Source: Streptomyces sp. ASQP_92 (lineage in GTDB: Bacteria > Actinomycetota > Actinomycetes > Streptomycetales > Streptomycetaceae). Taken from it: a stretch of DNA of 64,000 nucleotides. The position numbers and the translations under genes were made by a program. Location of the stretch: the NCBI RefSeq assembly GCF_025399895.1, contig NZ_JAODUA010000009.1, positions 186,001-250,000 of the forward strand, written 5' to 3'. Below are positions 18,236 through 27,168 of the stretch, in pieces. Positions within the stretch are counted from its first letter, which is position 1, and each line of letters begins with the position of its first letter. The notes beneath the pieces are model-generated. The model made no database searches. It saw nothing but the letters and a program-made list of their open reading frames with translations, and was not told where the DNA came from.

Positions 18236-18790
18236 GTGAACGAGAAGGACATGGGCACCGACCTCCAGTCGGTGCTCATCACCAAGGAAGAGATCGACGC
18301 GAAGCTGGCGGAGCTGGCCGGGAAGATCGACGCGGAGTACGCGGGCAAGGACCTGCTCCTCGTCGGGGTCCTCAAGGGCGCCGTCATGGTCATGGCGGAT
18401 CTGGCCCGCGCGCTGTCCACCCCGGTCACCATGGACTGGATGGCCGTCTCCTCGTACGGTGCGGGCACCCAGTCCTCCGGCGTCGTGCGGATCCTCAAGG
18501 ACCTCGACACCGACATCAAGGGCAAGCACGTCCTGATCGTCGAGGACATCATCGACTCGGGTCTGACCCTGTCGTGGCTCCTTTCCAACCTCGGATCGCG
18601 CGAGCCCGCCTCCCTGGAGGTCTGCACGCTGCTCCGTAAGCCGGATGCCGCAAAGGTCGCGATCGACGTCAAGTGGATCGGTTTCGACATCCCCAATGAA
18701 TTCGTCGTGGGCTACGGCCTCGACTATGCCGAGAAGTACCGGAACCTCCCCTTTGTCGGCACGCTCGCGCCGCACGTCTACGGCGGCTGA
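18236..18790 (+). CDS. hpt: Hypoxanthine phosphoribosyltransferase
   Basis: 184 residues. The PRPP-binding motif [14 protein letters not shown] and the flexible-loop region [10 protein letters not shown] identify a purine salvage phosphoribosyltransferase making IMP (and GMP) from hypoxanthine (guanine). The C-terminal base-binding segment [19 protein letters not shown] is typical. The start is GTG at 18236 with AAGAAAGCGG upstream; ATG at 18251 is the alternative. It lies between tilS and ftsH. Confidence 0.95.
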   Translation: MNEKDMGTDLQSVLITKEEIDAKLAELAGKIDAEYAGKDLLLVGVLKGAVMVMADLARALSTPVTMDWMAVSSYGAGTQSSGVVRILKDLDTDIKGKHVLIVEDIIDSGLTLSWLLSNLGSREPASLEVCTLLRKPDAAKVAIDVKWIGFDIPNEFVVGYGLDYAEKYRNLPFVGTLAPHVYGG

Positions 18791-18993
18791 CGCAAGCACG
18801 GGCCGTTTGGGGAACCACAGCACGGCTCCCGCCGTTGGAGCAGGAGAAGGTGCCTTTGTCAGCCGTACCGTGCGACCGCGGGTGACAATGCTGGGGTACC
18901 GTCCGAAGAACAGCCTTTACATACAGCCTTAGTCACACTCACAGCAGCATTTACCTACGGGCAGGAGGGACGGGGCGTTCTCGCTCCGTATGG

Positions 18994-21021
18994 ATGGACG
19001 TGAAGCGATACTTCCGTGGGCCGGTCATGTGGATCGTGCTGGCCGTCCTCGCCGTGGTCGTGCTGATGCAGGTCGTCGGCTCGGGTGGCGGCTACAAGAC
19101 GGTCGACACATCCGAGGTCGTTCAGGCGATCAGCAACAAGCAGGTCGAACAGGCCAAGATCACCACTGGCGACAGTCAGGTCATCAAGATCGACCTGAAG
19201 AAGGGCCAGAAGGTCAAGGGCAGCAGCAAGGTTCAGGCCAACTACATCGGCGACGCCCAGGCGACCGCCGTGGCCGACCAGCTCCAGTCCGGAGTGAAGG
19301 CCGGTGACATCCCCAGTGGGTACACCGTCTCGCCCGACAAGCAGAACCCGTTCCTCGGGATCCTGCTCTCCCTGCTCCCCTTCGTCCTCATCGTCGTGGT
19401 CTTCCTGTTCCTGATGAACCAGATGCAGGGCGGCGGCTCCCGAGTCATGAACTTCGGGAAGTCCAAGGCCAAGCTCATCACCAAGGACACCCCGAAGACG
19501 ACCTTCGCCGATGTGGCGGGGTCCGACGAGGCGGTCGAGGAGCTCCACGAGATCAAGGAGTTCCTCCAGGAGCCGGCGAAGTTCCAGGCCGTCGGCGCCA
19601 AGATCCCCAAGGGCGTGCTGCTGTACGGCCCGCCCGGTACGGGCAAGACGCTGCTCGCCCGCGCCGTCGCGGGTGAGGCCGGTGTCCCCTTCTACTCGAT
19701 CTCCGGCTCCGACTTCGTCGAGATGTTCGTGGGTGTCGGCGCCTCGCGCGTCCGCGACCTCTTCGAGCAGGCCAAGGCGAACGCCCCGGCGATCGTCTTC
19801 GTCGACGAGATCGACGCCGTCGGCCGGCACCGTGGTGCGGGTCTCGGCGGCGGTCACGACGAGCGCGAGCAGACCCTCAACCAGCTGCTCGTCGAGATGG
19901 ACGGCTTCGACGTGAAGGGCGGCGTCATCCTGATCGCCGCCACCAACCGGCCCGACATCCTCGACCCGGCGCTGCTGCGCCCGGGCCGCTTCGACCGCCA
20001 GATCGCGGTCGACCGGCCGGACATGCAGGGCCGTCTGGAGATCCTCAAGGTCCACCAGAAGGGCAAGCCGGTCGCCCCGGACGTCGACCTGTCGGCCGTC
20101 GCCCGTCGCACCCCCGGCTTCACCGGCGCCGACCTGGCGAACGTGCTGAACGAAGCGGCGCTCCTGACGGCGCGCAGCGACAAGAAGCTGATCGACAACC
20201 ACGCGCTGGACGAGGCGATCGACCGCGTCGTGGCGGGTCCGCAGAAGCGGACGCGGATCATGTCCGAGAAGGAAAAGAAGATCACCGCGTACCACGAGGG
20301 CGGACACGCCCTGGTCGCCGCGGCCTCCCCCAACTCGGACCCGGTCCACAAGATCACCATCCTGTCGCGCGGCCGGGCCCTGGGCTACACCATGGTCCTG
20401 CCGGACGAGGACAAGTACTCGACCACCCGCAACGAGATGCTCGACCAGCTCGCGTACATGCTGGGCGGGCGCGCGGCCGAGGAGCTCGTCTTCCACGACC
20501 CGACGACGGGCGCGGCCAACGACATCGAGAAGGCCACGGCCACCGCTCGCGCGATGGTCACGCAGTACGGCATGACCGAGCGGCTCGGCGCGATCAAGTT
20601 CGGTGGCGACAACACCGAGCCGTTCCTCGGCCGCGAGATGGGCCACCAGCGCGACTACTCGGAAGAGGTCGCGGCGCTCGTCGACGAAGAGGTCAAGAAG
20701 CTCATCGAGACGGCGCACAACGAGGCCTGGGAGATCCTGGTCGAGAACCGCGACATCCTCGACAAGCTGGTCCTGGAGCTCCTGGAGAAGGAGACCCTCA
20801 GCAAGGAGCAGATCGCCGAGGTGTTCTCGGGCATCGTCAAGCGCCCGGCCCGCCCGGCCTGGACCGGTTCCTCGCGGCGTACGCCGTCCACGAGGCCCCC
20901 GGTGCTCTCGCCGAAGGAGCTGGCGCTCACCAACGGCGCCACCACCAGCACCAACGGCTCCATCCCGCTGGACACCCCCACGGAGGCCGCTCCGGCCCCC
21001 GAGGACCGTCCCGAGAGCTGA
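18994..21021 (+). CDS. ftsH: ATP-dependent zinc metalloprotease FtsH
   Basis: 675 residues. A short N-terminus leads to a membrane helix (about 10-28), an extracytoplasmic domain, and a second membrane helix (about 120-142). The AAA+ domain has Walker A GPPGTGKT (212-219), Walker B FVDEID and the second region of homology [20 protein letters not shown]. The protease has HEGGH (434-438), with Asp510 as likely third zinc ligand. It forms membrane hexamers that degrade membrane and some cytosolic proteins. The C-terminal 60 residues are Ser/Thr/Pro-rich. The ATG at 18994 lacks a strong ribosome binding site. Confidence 0.96.
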   Translation: MDVKRYFRGPVMWIVLAVLAVVVLMQVVGSGGGYKTVDTSEVVQAISNKQVEQAKITTGDSQVIKIDLKKGQKVKGSSKVQANYIGDAQATAVADQLQSGVKAGDIPSGYTVSPDKQNPFLGILLSLLPFVLIVVVFLFLMNQMQGGGSRVMNFGKSKAKLITKDTPKTTFADVAGSDEAVEELHEIKEFLQEPAKFQAVGAKIPKGVLLYGPPGTGKTLLARAVAGEAGVPFYSISGSDFVEMFVGVGASRVRDLFEQAKANAPAIVFVDEIDAVGRHRGAGLGGGHDEREQTLNQLLVEMDGFDVKGGVILIAATNRPDILDPALLRPGRFDRQIAVDRPDMQGRLEILKVHQKGKPVAPDVDLSAVARRTPGFTGADLANVLNEAALLTARSDKKLIDNHALDEAIDRVVAGPQKRTRIMSEKEKKITAYHEGGHALVAAASPNSDPVHKITILSRGRALGYTMVLPDEDKYSTTRNEMLDQLAYMLGGRAAEELVFHDPTTGAANDIEKATATARAMVTQYGMTERLGAIKFGGDNTEPFLGREMGHQRDYSEEVAALVDEEVKKLIETAHNEAWEILVENRDILDKLVLELLEKETLSKEQIAEVFSGIVKRPARPAWTGSSRRTPSTRPPVLSPKELALTNGATTSTNGSIPLDTPTEAAPAPEDRPES

Positions 21022-21137
21022 GTCCCGGGGCCCGCGACGGCCCCGGAATGCATGCCGCGCCCCCCGGGTTCTAGCCTGTGGGGGCGCGGGTGTTTTTCGG
21101 CCACGCGCATGGATGACGTTCGAGGAACGAGGCACAG

Positions 21138-21743
21138 ATGACCGACCCGGTGACGCTGGACGGCGAAACCAAGATCGGCGAGTTCGACGAGAAGCGGGCC
21201 GAGAACGCCGTACGCGAGCTCCTCATAGCCGTCGGCGAGGACCCGGACCGCGAAGGCCTCCAGGAGACGCCGGCGCGGGTGGCCCGTGCCTACCGGGAGA
21301 TCCTGGCGGGTCTGCGTCAGACGCCCGAGGAGGTGCTGACGACCACCTTCGACCTGGGTCATGACGAGATGGTCCTGGTCAAGGACATCGAGATCGTCTC
21401 GCTCTGCGAACACCATCTGCTGCCCTTCCACGGCGTGGCCCATGTCGGCTACATCCCGGCCGAGTCGGGCAAGATAACCGGTCTTTCGAAGCTGGCCCGC
21501 CTGGTGGACGTGTTCGCCCGCAGGCCCCAGGTGCAGGAGCGCCTCACCACGCAGGTGGCGGACTCGCTGATGCGCATCCTGGACGCCCGGGGAGCCATCG
21601 TGGTGATCGAGGCGGAGCACATGTGCATGTCGGTACGCGGCATCCGCAAGCCCGGCGCCAAGACGACCACGTCGGCGGTGCGCGGCCAGCTGCGCGACCC
21701 TGCCACGCGCAGCGAGGCGATGAGCCTGATCGTGGCCCGCTGA
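21138..21743 (+). CDS. folE: GTP cyclohydrolase I
   Basis: 201 residues. Family motifs include [18 protein letters not shown], the zinc-site stretch [10 protein letters not shown] and the second Cys region [12 protein letters not shown], then [15 protein letters not shown]. The enzyme converts GTP to dihydroneopterin triphosphate, the first step of folate synthesis. Other folate genes (folP, folB, folK) lie just downstream on the opposite strand, separated by a perfect terminator. A GAGG ribosome binding site precedes the ATG. Confidence 0.96.
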   Translation: MTDPVTLDGETKIGEFDEKRAENAVRELLIAVGEDPDREGLQETPARVARAYREILAGLRQTPEEVLTTTFDLGHDEMVLVKDIEIVSLCEHHLLPFHGVAHVGYIPAESGKITGLSKLARLVDVFARRPQVQERLTTQVADSLMRILDARGAIVVIEAEHMCMSVRGIRKPGAKTTTSAVRGQLRDPATRSEAMSLIVAR

Positions 21744-21860
21744 GCGGGTTCTCGCGAAGTTACGGCCCCTGCCGACGGCGGCCGAGGCCCCGCCCGTACC
21801 GGCCGATGACAGGACTCAACTCCCGTACGCCGACCGGTGGTTGGGGCGGACGATCGCATG

Positions 21861-21904
21861 GAACGGCCCCGGCCCCCGCGCAGAGCGGGGAGCCGGGGCC
21901 GTTC
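21861..21904. terminator. Bidirectional terminator between folE and the fol cluster
   Basis: Perfect 13-bp stem GAACGGCCCCGGC / GCCGGGGCCGTTC enclosing a second stem CCCCGC / GCGGGG. It lies between the convergent folE and DUF3180 genes. Confidence 0.8.
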
Positions 21905-21926
21905 GGTGTCCCGGGCCGGCGGCGGG

Positions 21927-22406
21927 TCAGGTGACCGGGGCCGTGGTGTCGTCCTCGTCGTCGGGGAGCTTGCAGACGCGTTCCAGGAACAGGGCGGCGG
22001 CCACGACGGCGATACCGGCCAGGACCGAGAAGCCGGCGTAGATCGCCTGGTCGCGGCGGGGCGGTACGTCGAGATAGCTCAGCAGATAGACGCCGGTGCC
22101 GCCGTACATCCCGCACACCAGGGCCGCGACGAGGGCGCTGGCCTGGCCGAAGACCACCGCGCGCGCGGCCATCAGGGGCTCCACGCCCTTGGCTCCCGGC
22201 CGGCGCTCGCGCTGGGCGCGCAGCCGGGCGCGGATGGACAGGCCGGTGGCGAGCAGGACGACGGCGATCACCCCGAGCACGATGGGCGCCGCGAGCGGCA
22301 CGCTCGGGAGGGTGGACACCGAGTCCCACAGCCGGGCGATCGCCCAGGAGAGCACTCCGGCGACGACGAACAGCCCGGCCAGCACACCCAGGCGCAGTTG
22401 CTTCAC
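21927..22406 (-). CDS. DUF3180 membrane protein
   Basis: 159 residues with four hydrophobic segments: LGVLAGLFVVAGVLSWAIA, APIVLGVIAVVLLATGLSI, AVVFGQASALVAALVCGMY and IYAGFSVLAGIAVVAAALF. The tail is acidic. DUF3180 proteins are actinobacterial and typically follow folK, as here; function unknown. The GTG at 22406 is chosen because the hydrophobic core starts right after it; upstream in-frame sequence is Arg/Gly-rich and overlaps a terminator hairpin. Confidence 0.85.
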   Translation of the reverse strand: MKQLRLGVLAGLFVVAGVLSWAIARLWDSVSTLPSVPLAAPIVLGVIAVVLLATGLSIRARLRAQRERRPGAKGVEPLMAARAVVFGQASALVAALVCGMYGGTGVYLLSYLDVPPRRDQAIYAGFSVLAGIAVVAAALFLERVCKLPDDEDDTTAPVT

Positions 22407-22454
22407 GGAGTAGTGCCCTTCGCGTCTTTGCGGTCGTGTGGAGTCCGGTGCGCT

Positions 22455-22478
22455 TCCGGCGTCCCGAAGGACGCCGGA
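22455..22478 (-). terminator. Terminator-like hairpin after folK
   Basis: Perfect 10-bp stem TCCGGCGTCC / GGACGCCGGA with a CGAA loop in the 157-nt gap between folK and the DUF3180 gene. It may terminate or attenuate read-through into the DUF3180 gene. Confidence 0.6.
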
Positions 22479-22563
22479 GCCGCGTGACCGGCCACGGACG
22501 GCGCACGCTCCACGCGCTCCACGTCCGCGGAGCACCCGGTGGCCGACCTCAGAAGCGTAACGA

Positions 22564-23178
22564 CTACTCGGGCAGGCGGAGTTCCAGGTCGGCGCGGGGT
22601 TCCACGCCGGCGCGGCCCACGGCGCTCAGCAGGTCGGCGATCGCGCCGTGTCCGGTGAGCTGCGCCTCGGGGTCCACGTCGAACCAGGGGGCGAGCACGA
22701 AGGCCCGCTGGTGGGCGCGGGGGTGGGGGAGGGTGAGGACCGGGTCGTCGGAGACGACGTCCGCGTAGGCAACGATGTCCACGTCGATGGTGCGCGGACC
22801 CCAGCGCTCGTCGCGGACCCGGGCGAAGGCCTCTTCGATGGCGTGGCCGCGCTCCAGGAGCGAGGCCGGCGGCAGGGTGGTCTTCACGACGACGACCGCG
22901 TTGAAGTACGAGGGCTGGGAGCCGGGGTCGACGCCCCAGGGCTCGGTCTCGTACACCGGGGAGACGGCTTTCACGCGCAGCCCGGGCGTGTCCTCCAGGG
23001 CGTCGATGGCGCCCTGGAGCGTCTCCAGGCGGTTGCCCAGGTTCGAACCGAGCGCGATGACGGCGCGGCGCGGGTTGGAGAGCGTCACATCGGCCGCGTC
23101 GACCTGCTCGACCACGGAGGCGGGCACCGGCTGTACGGTCGGGTCGCTCTGGGCGGCCCCCTGCGAATACACGCTCAT
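22564..23178 (-). CDS. folK: HPPK, hydroxymethyldihydropterin pyrophosphokinase
   Basis: 204 residues. HPPK motifs: IALGSNLGNR, SPVYETEPWG, YFNAVVVV and the signature WGPRTIDVDIVAY, then LPHPRAHQRAFVLAPW. It transfers pyrophosphate from ATP to 6-hydroxymethyl-dihydropterin. The first 38 residues are a variable extension. Its ATG overlaps the folB stop by 4 nt (ATGA), so the two are translationally coupled and supply successive steps of the folate pathway. Confidence 0.95.
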   Translation of the reverse strand: MSVYSQGAAQSDPTVQPVPASVVEQVDAADVTLSNPRRAVIALGSNLGNRLETLQGAIDALEDTPGLRVKAVSPVYETEPWGVDPGSQPSYFNAVVVVKTTLPPASLLERGHAIEEAFARVRDERWGPRTIDVDIVAYADVVSDDPVLTLPHPRAHQRAFVLAPWFDVDPEAQLTGHGAIADLLSAVGRAGVEPRADLELRLPE

Positions 23179-23534
23179 ACTCGGCTCCGGGTGATGGTGA
23201 TGGTCACGTCGTCGAACGGGACGGTGATCGGCGCGTCCGGCTTGTGGACGACCACTTCCACCTCCTGGACGCCTTCGTGCTTGAGGCACTGCTGGGCGAT
23301 GCGCTCGGCGAGCGTCTCGATCAGGTCGACGGGCTCGCCCTGGACGACGTCCACGACCTCCTCGGCCACCACGCCGTAGTGCACGGTCTTCGCCAGGTCG
23401 TCGTCGACCGCCGCGGGGCGGGTGTCGAGGCCGAGCACCAGGTCCACGATGAAGGTCTGGCCCTCCTCGCGCTCCCGGGGGAAGACGCCATGGTGCCCAC
23501 GGGCCTTGAGGCCGCGCAGCGCGACACGATCCAC
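23175..23534 (-). CDS. folB: Dihydroneopterin aldolase
   Basis: 119 residues, the standard length. Motifs: LKARGHHGVFPREREEGQ, VHYGVVAEEV, DLIETLAERIA and VVVHKPDAPI. It cleaves 7,8-dihydroneopterin to hydroxymethyl-dihydropterin and glycolaldehyde. The GTG at 23534 is preferred over GTG at 23543 because AGGAG then lies 8 nt upstream. It is coupled to folK by a 4-nt overlap. Nearly 200 nt with strong secondary structure separate it from the NTF2-like gene upstream. Confidence 0.93.
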   Translation of the reverse strand: MDRVALRGLKARGHHGVFPREREEGQTFIVDLVLGLDTRPAAVDDDLAKTVHYGVVAEEVVDVVQGEPVDLIETLAERIAQQCLKHEGVQEVEVVVHKPDAPITVPFDDVTITITRSRV

Positions 23535-23616
23535 GCGAATCACTCCTGCTGTCGTTGGTCAGACGGGCATGCGGCCGCGTGCGGGCGGCACGGTGCCCAC
23601 GATCGAATCTACCTGC

Positions 23617-23637
23617 GGGCACTGACAGTGCTTGCCC
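23617..23637 (-). other. Inverted repeat in folB leader
   Basis: GGGCACTG and CAGTGC-tt-GCCC form a near-perfect stem-loop in the region upstream of folB. Whether it regulates folB or is a remnant is unknown. Confidence 0.4.
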
Positions 23638-23639
23638 AC

Positions 23640-23718
23640 GGGGGCTATGGACAGATCGGGACAGGCCTGGTAGCCGCCCCTACCCGATGGTCCCCGGTTC
23701 AATCCTCGGGGAGCCCCA
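23640..23718. other. tRNA-like structured element (not a confident tRNA)
   Basis: On the plus strand GGGGCT (23641-23646) can pair with AGCCCC (23712-23717). Directly 5' of the closing strand is a hairpin CCCCG / CGGGG with loop GTTCAATCCT, like a T-arm abutting an acceptor stem and followed by an A as discriminator. Internally, ATCGGG/CCCGAT or GGTAG/CTACC can pair. The T-loop is too long and the D and anticodon arms do not fit, so it is not annotated as tRNA. Confidence 0.3.
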
Positions 23719-23731
23719 ATCCTGCCCGGAT

Positions 23732-24193
23732 TCAGTCCTCTTCCGGCTCTTCGTCGCCCGATTCGGCCAGCACCGGCGAGCCGTGGTGGGACCAGAGCCG
23801 CCAGCCCCCGGATGTGCGGCGGAACACATTGGTGGCGACCACGAGCTGGCCGACGAGCGGGCCCAGCTCGCCGCTCTCCTCGGCGGGGCCGCCGCTGAGG
23901 ATGTTCTCGGTGCAGGTGACCAGCGCGGTGTCGCCCAGGATGACGACCTTCACATCGGTCAGGAAGAACTGGATGTACTCCGTGTTCGCCATGATCAGGG
24001 CGTACGAGCGGAGCACCTCGCCGCGCCCGGAGAGCACCGGCCAGCCCGGGTGGACGCAGGAGATCCCGGTGTCGCCGGCCTCGGTGGCGTCCAGCCGGAG
24101 GGCGGACAGCTCGTCGAAGTCGCCCCGCTCCAGGGTCTCGTAGAACGCGGTGTTGGCGCGCTCGACCGCCTCGCTTTCGGTACGCGGGCTCAC
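23732..24193 (-). CDS. NTF2-like / SnoaL-fold protein
   Basis: 153 residues of the NTF2-like fold: helix VERANTAFYETLERGDFDEL, then VHPGWPVLSGRGEVLRSYALI and a beta-rich half ending in GWRLWSHHGSPVL. This protein is a regular member of actinobacterial folP-folB-folK clusters; no activity is known. The GTG start overlaps the folP stop by 4 nt (GTGA), so it is coupled to folP. The acidic C-terminus EEPEED is typical. Confidence 0.88.
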   Translation of the reverse strand: MSPRTESEAVERANTAFYETLERGDFDELSALRLDATEAGDTGISCVHPGWPVLSGRGEVLRSYALIMANTEYIQFFLTDVKVVILGDTALVTCTENILSGGPAEESGELGPLVGQLVVATNVFRRTSGGWRLWSHHGSPVLAESGDEEPEED

Positions 24194-25053
24194 CGGGCTC
24201 CCTCGACGGCGCGCGCCACGCGGACGGCGTCGGCGGTGGCCCGCACCTCGTGGACGCGCACCGCCCAGGCGCCCTCGTGGGCGGCTATGGCGGAGACGGC
24301 GGCGGTGGCCGCGTCGCGTTCGCGGGCGGGGGGCGGGGGCGCGCCCTCGGGGCCGGCCAGGACGTGGCCGAGGAAGCGTTTGCGGGAGGCGGCGACCAGG
24401 ACGGGCCGGCCCAGCCCGCGCAGTTCGGCGAGGTGGGCGACGAGGGCGAGGTCGTGCTCGGCCTGCTTGGCGAAGCCGAGGCCGGGGTCGATGACGAGGC
24501 GCTCGGGGGCGATGCCGCCCTCGATGACGGCCTCGATGCGGGCGCGGAGTTCGGCGACGACCTCGGCCACCACGTCGGTGTAGACCGCGCGGCTGTTCAT
24601 GTCCTGGCTGAAGCCGCGCCAGTGCATGACGACGAAGGGGGCGCCGGTGGCGGCGACGGCGGGGATCATCGCGGGGTCGGCGAGGCCGCCGCTGACGTCG
24701 TTGACCAGGACCGCGCCCGCCGCGACGGCCTGTTCGGCGACGCGGGCGCGCATGGTGTCGACGGAGACGGTGACGCCCTCGGCGGCCAGGCCCCGTACGA
24801 CGGGGACGACGCGGCGCAGCTCCTCGGCCTCGTCCACGCGGGAGGCGCCGGGGCGGGTGGACTCGCCGCCGACGTCGACGAGGTCGGCGCCCTCGGCGAC
24901 GAGGTCGAGGCCGTGCTTGACGGCGGTGGAGGTGTCGAACCACCGGCCGCCGTCGGAGAAGGAGTCGGGCGTCACATTGACCACGCCCATGACCGCGCAG
25001 CGGTCCCATTCGGGCAGGCCTTCGACGGACCCCCGTCCGTGCAACGTACTCAT
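24190..25053 (-). CDS. folP: Dihydropteroate synthase
   Basis: 287 residues. DHPS signatures: VMGVVNVTPDSFSDGG, VDVGGESTRPGA, VNDVSGGLADPAM and VIDPGLGFAKQ. It condenses hydroxymethyl-dihydropterin pyrophosphate with p-aminobenzoate and is the sulfonamide target. ATG at 25053 is chosen (MSTLHGRG); TACGCT lies 6 nt upstream with no ribosome binding site, so the transcript may be leaderless. It is first in the folP-NTF2-folB-folK cluster. Confidence 0.95.
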   Translation of the reverse strand: MSTLHGRGSVEGLPEWDRCAVMGVVNVTPDSFSDGGRWFDTSTAVKHGLDLVAEGADLVDVGGESTRPGASRVDEAEELRRVVPVVRGLAAEGVTVSVDTMRARVAEQAVAAGAVLVNDVSGGLADPAMIPAVAATGAPFVVMHWRGFSQDMNSRAVYTDVVAEVVAELRARIEAVIEGGIAPERLVIDPGLGFAKQAEHDLALVAHLAELRGLGRPVLVAASRKRFLGHVLAGPEGAPPPPARERDAATAAVSAIAAHEGAWAVRVHEVRATADAVRVARAVEGAR

Positions 25054-25059
25054 ACGTCC

Positions 25060-25065
25060 AGCGTA
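25060..25065 (-). promoter_or_regulatory. Probable -10 element of the folP cluster
   Basis: TACGCT on the minus strand ends 6 nt before the folP ATG at 25053. This fits a leaderless transcript. Confidence 0.45.
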
Positions 25066-25069
25066 GGCG

Positions 25070-25528
25070 TCAGCCGCTGGTTCCCGGACCACGCTCGGGG
25101 GTGGCGAAAAGGCGCTGGAGGAGATCGTGCAGGGCGACCCGGTCGGCGTCCGGGAGGCCGTCGAGGGCGGTGTGGGTGGCGAGCATGCCGGTGCGGACCG
25201 TCTCCACCGTGCGCATGCCGTCCTCGGTGAGGACGACGTTCTTGACGCGGCGGTCGGTGGGGCTCGGCTCGCGGCGCACCAGGGAGCGGGCTTCGAGGCG
25301 GTCGATGATGCCGGTCACGTTCGAGGCGTCGCAGTGCAGCGTGGTGGCGAGCGAGCGCATGGAGGCGGGGCCCCGGCGCAGCACGGTCAGGGTCTTGGCC
25401 TGGCTGGAGGTGAGCCCCTCGTCGGCCGCGGCCGACGAGAAGTCGCCGTAGAAGCCGGCCAGGGAGTCCCAGATGGCATCCATGAGCGCGGCGTTGCTGA
25501 CGGCGGGGGGCGGGCTGGTTCCAGGCAT
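25070..25528 (-). CDS. MarR-family regulator
   Basis: 152 residues. The winged helix is clear: LTSSQAKTLTVLRRGPASMRSL in part, then HCDASNVTGIIDRLEARSLVRREPS with wing DRRVKNVVLTEDGM. It is divergent from an MFS exporter gene with two palindromes between them, the classic arrangement for a MarR repressor of a drug exporter. ATG at 25528 is chosen; TACAGT on the minus strand lies 7 nt upstream, suggesting leaderless expression, and GTG at 25537 is the alternative. Confidence 0.9.
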   Translation of the reverse strand: MPGTSPPPAVSNAALMDAIWDSLAGFYGDFSSAAADEGLTSSQAKTLTVLRRGPASMRSLATTLHCDASNVTGIIDRLEARSLVRREPSPTDRRVKNVVLTEDGMRTVETVRTGMLATHTALDGLPDADRVALHDLLQRLFATPERGPGTSG

Positions 25529-25535
25529 GACGCCC

Positions 25536-25541
25536 ACTGTA
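25536..25541 (-). promoter_or_regulatory. Probable -10 element of the MarR gene
   Basis: TACAGT on the minus strand ends 7 nt before the MarR ATG at 25528. The two palindromes lie 19-74 nt further upstream, positioned to block it. Confidence 0.45.
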
Positions 25542-25559
25542 CCCGCGATTCGAGCGAAA

Positions 25560-25574
25560 CTTGACTACCTCAAC
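25560..25574. promoter_or_regulatory. MarR operator candidate 1
   Basis: CTTGACTACCTCAAC is a CTTGA-N5-TCAAG palindrome with one mismatch. It and the second copy form a larger inverted repeat: 13 of 14 bases of CTTGACTACCTCAA are complementary to 25602-25615. Confidence 0.65.
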
Positions 25575-25600
25575 CTTTGATGTTTACCTTCATTAAGTTG

Positions 25601-25615
25601 CTTGAGGTAATCAAG
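25601..25615. promoter_or_regulatory. MarR operator candidate 2
   Basis: CTTGAGGTAATCAAG is a perfect CTTGA-N5-TCAAG palindrome, 41 bp centre to centre from candidate 1 (about four helical turns). It lies 43 bp before the MFS start codon. Confidence 0.65.
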
Positions 25616-25658
25616 CTTCGCTTTGCACCCGTTCCTCCTCAGCCGTACGGAAGAAACA

Positions 25659-27131
25659 GTGACCACTAACCAACGCCCCCGCGGCGGTACCGGGCTCGTC
25701 CTGGTCCTCGGCCTCGCGGCCATGGTCGTCTCGATGATGCAGACCCTGGTCGTGCCGATCCTCGGGATCATCCAGAACGACCTCGGCACCACCACCTCGG
25801 GCGTGAGCTGGGTCACCACCGCGACCCTGCTGTCCGCGGCCGTCTTCACCCCGCTGCTCGGCCGCTTCGGCGACATGCACGGCAAGAAGCCCACGCTGAT
25901 CGGTGTGCTCGTGGTCATGGTCGCGGGCTCCGTGCTCGCCGCCACCACCAGCTCGCTCGTCCTGCTCATCGTCGGCCGGGTGCTCCAGGGCGCGGCCACC
26001 GCGATCTTCCCGCTGGCGCTGTCCGTGCTGCGCGAGGAGATCCCGCCGCAGAAGCTGCACGGCGCCATGGCGCTGGTCAGCGGCACCCTGGCGTTCGGCA
26101 GCGGCCTCGCGCTCGTCGGCGCGGGCCTGCTCACGCAGGGCTCGCACCCCGACTACCACCGGGTCTTCTGGCTCGCCGTGATCCTCGCGGTCCTGGCGCT
26201 GGTCGCCGTCATCGTGGTCGTGCCCGCCTCCCGTACGAAGACGGGCGGACGCACCGACTGGTTCGGCGCCGCCACCCTGGCCGCCTTCCTCGTCCTGCTC
26301 CTGCTGCCCATCTCCCAGGGGCACGAGTGGGGCTGGTCCTCCGGCCGTACGATCGGGCTCTTCGTCGCCGCCGTCCTGATGGCCGGGGTCTGGGTGTTCG
26401 TCGAGCGCAAGGTCGCCGCGCCCATGGTCGACATGCGGATGTTCGCGCACCGGCCGGTCCTCTTCACCAACCTCGCCGGGCTGCTCCTCGGCTTCGCGAT
26501 GTTCTCGCAGTTCATCGGCGTCTCGTACCTGGTGCAGATGCCGGACGAGCTGACCGGATACGGCTTCTCGGCGTCCGTGCTGCGCGCCTCCGTCGAGTAC
26601 CTGCTGCCGACCACGCTCGTCTCGCTCGTCGCCGCCCCCCTCGGCGGGCTCCTCGTGGGCCGCATCGGGGCGCGCTTCACCCTCGCGGCGGGCGCGGCCT
26701 TCGGTGTCCTCGGCTTCGCCTGGCTGACCGGGGCGCACGACTCGACGTCGTCCGTCATCCTCGCGGGCATGCTGATCGGTGCCGCGATCAGCTTCGGGTA
26801 CGCCGCGATGCCCGCGCTCATCGTGGCGAGCGTCCCGCACCACCAGACGGGTATCGCGAACGGGATCAACTCCATCTCGCGTTCGGTGGGTTCGGCGATC
26901 GCCAGTGCGGTGATCACCTCGCTGCTGGCCTCGAAGGTGCTGTCCGGGCTGCCCAAGGGTGTGCCTCCGCTGCCGGCGGAGAGCCAGTTCACGCTGTCGT
27001 TCGCGCTGGCCGGGGTCGCGTTCGTGCTGGTGGTCGGGGTGGCTCTGGTGGGCCTCTCCTCCGACCGGTCCCGCTCGAAGGTCACGTCCTCCGCCCCGGC
27101 GCCGGCGGAGCCGGCCCTGGAACGCGCCTAG
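25659..27131 (+). CDS. MFS transporter, DHA2-type drug exporter
   Basis: 490 residues with about 14 hydrophobic segments. Early motifs match drug/H+ antiporters: LGRFGDMHGKKPTLIG (motif A-like) and GRVLQGAATAIFPLALSVLRE in part. Segment GLLVGRIGARFTLAAGA repeats the motif in the second half. The GTG at 25659 has GGAAG upstream; an in-frame start at 25623 would overlap the operator region. Divergent MarR control suggests induction by an effector, probably an antibiotic or metabolite. Confidence 0.9.
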   Translation: MTTNQRPRGGTGLVLVLGLAAMVVSMMQTLVVPILGIIQNDLGTTTSGVSWVTTATLLSAAVFTPLLGRFGDMHGKKPTLIGVLVVMVAGSVLAATTSSLVLLIVGRVLQGAATAIFPLALSVLREEIPPQKLHGAMALVSGTLAFGSGLALVGAGLLTQGSHPDYHRVFWLAVILAVLALVAVIVVVPASRTKTGGRTDWFGAATLAAFLVLLLLPISQGHEWGWSSGRTIGLFVAAVLMAGVWVFVERKVAAPMVDMRMFAHRPVLFTNLAGLLLGFAMFSQFIGVSYLVQMPDELTGYGFSASVLRASVEYLLPTTLVSLVAAPLGGLLVGRIGARFTLAAGAAFGVLGFAWLTGAHDSTSSVILAGMLIGAAISFGYAAMPALIVASVPHHQTGIANGINSISRSVGSAIASAVITSLLASKVLSGLPKGVPPLPAESQFTLSFALAGVAFVLVVGVALVGLSSDRSRSKVTSSAPAPAEPALERA

Positions 27132-27168
27132 CCCTCCGGGGGGCTCGGGGTGGGGGGTGCCTTTGCCC

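Noticed and set aside
22564-23622. folB-folK fusion frame
   Set aside because: The long open frame spans both, but folB motifs are in a different frame and folK starts at the ATG overlapping folB's stop by 4 nt.
23640-23718. Functional tRNA gene
   Set aside because: The T-loop is too long and there is no acceptable D-arm or anticodon arm. Kept only as a tRNA-like element.
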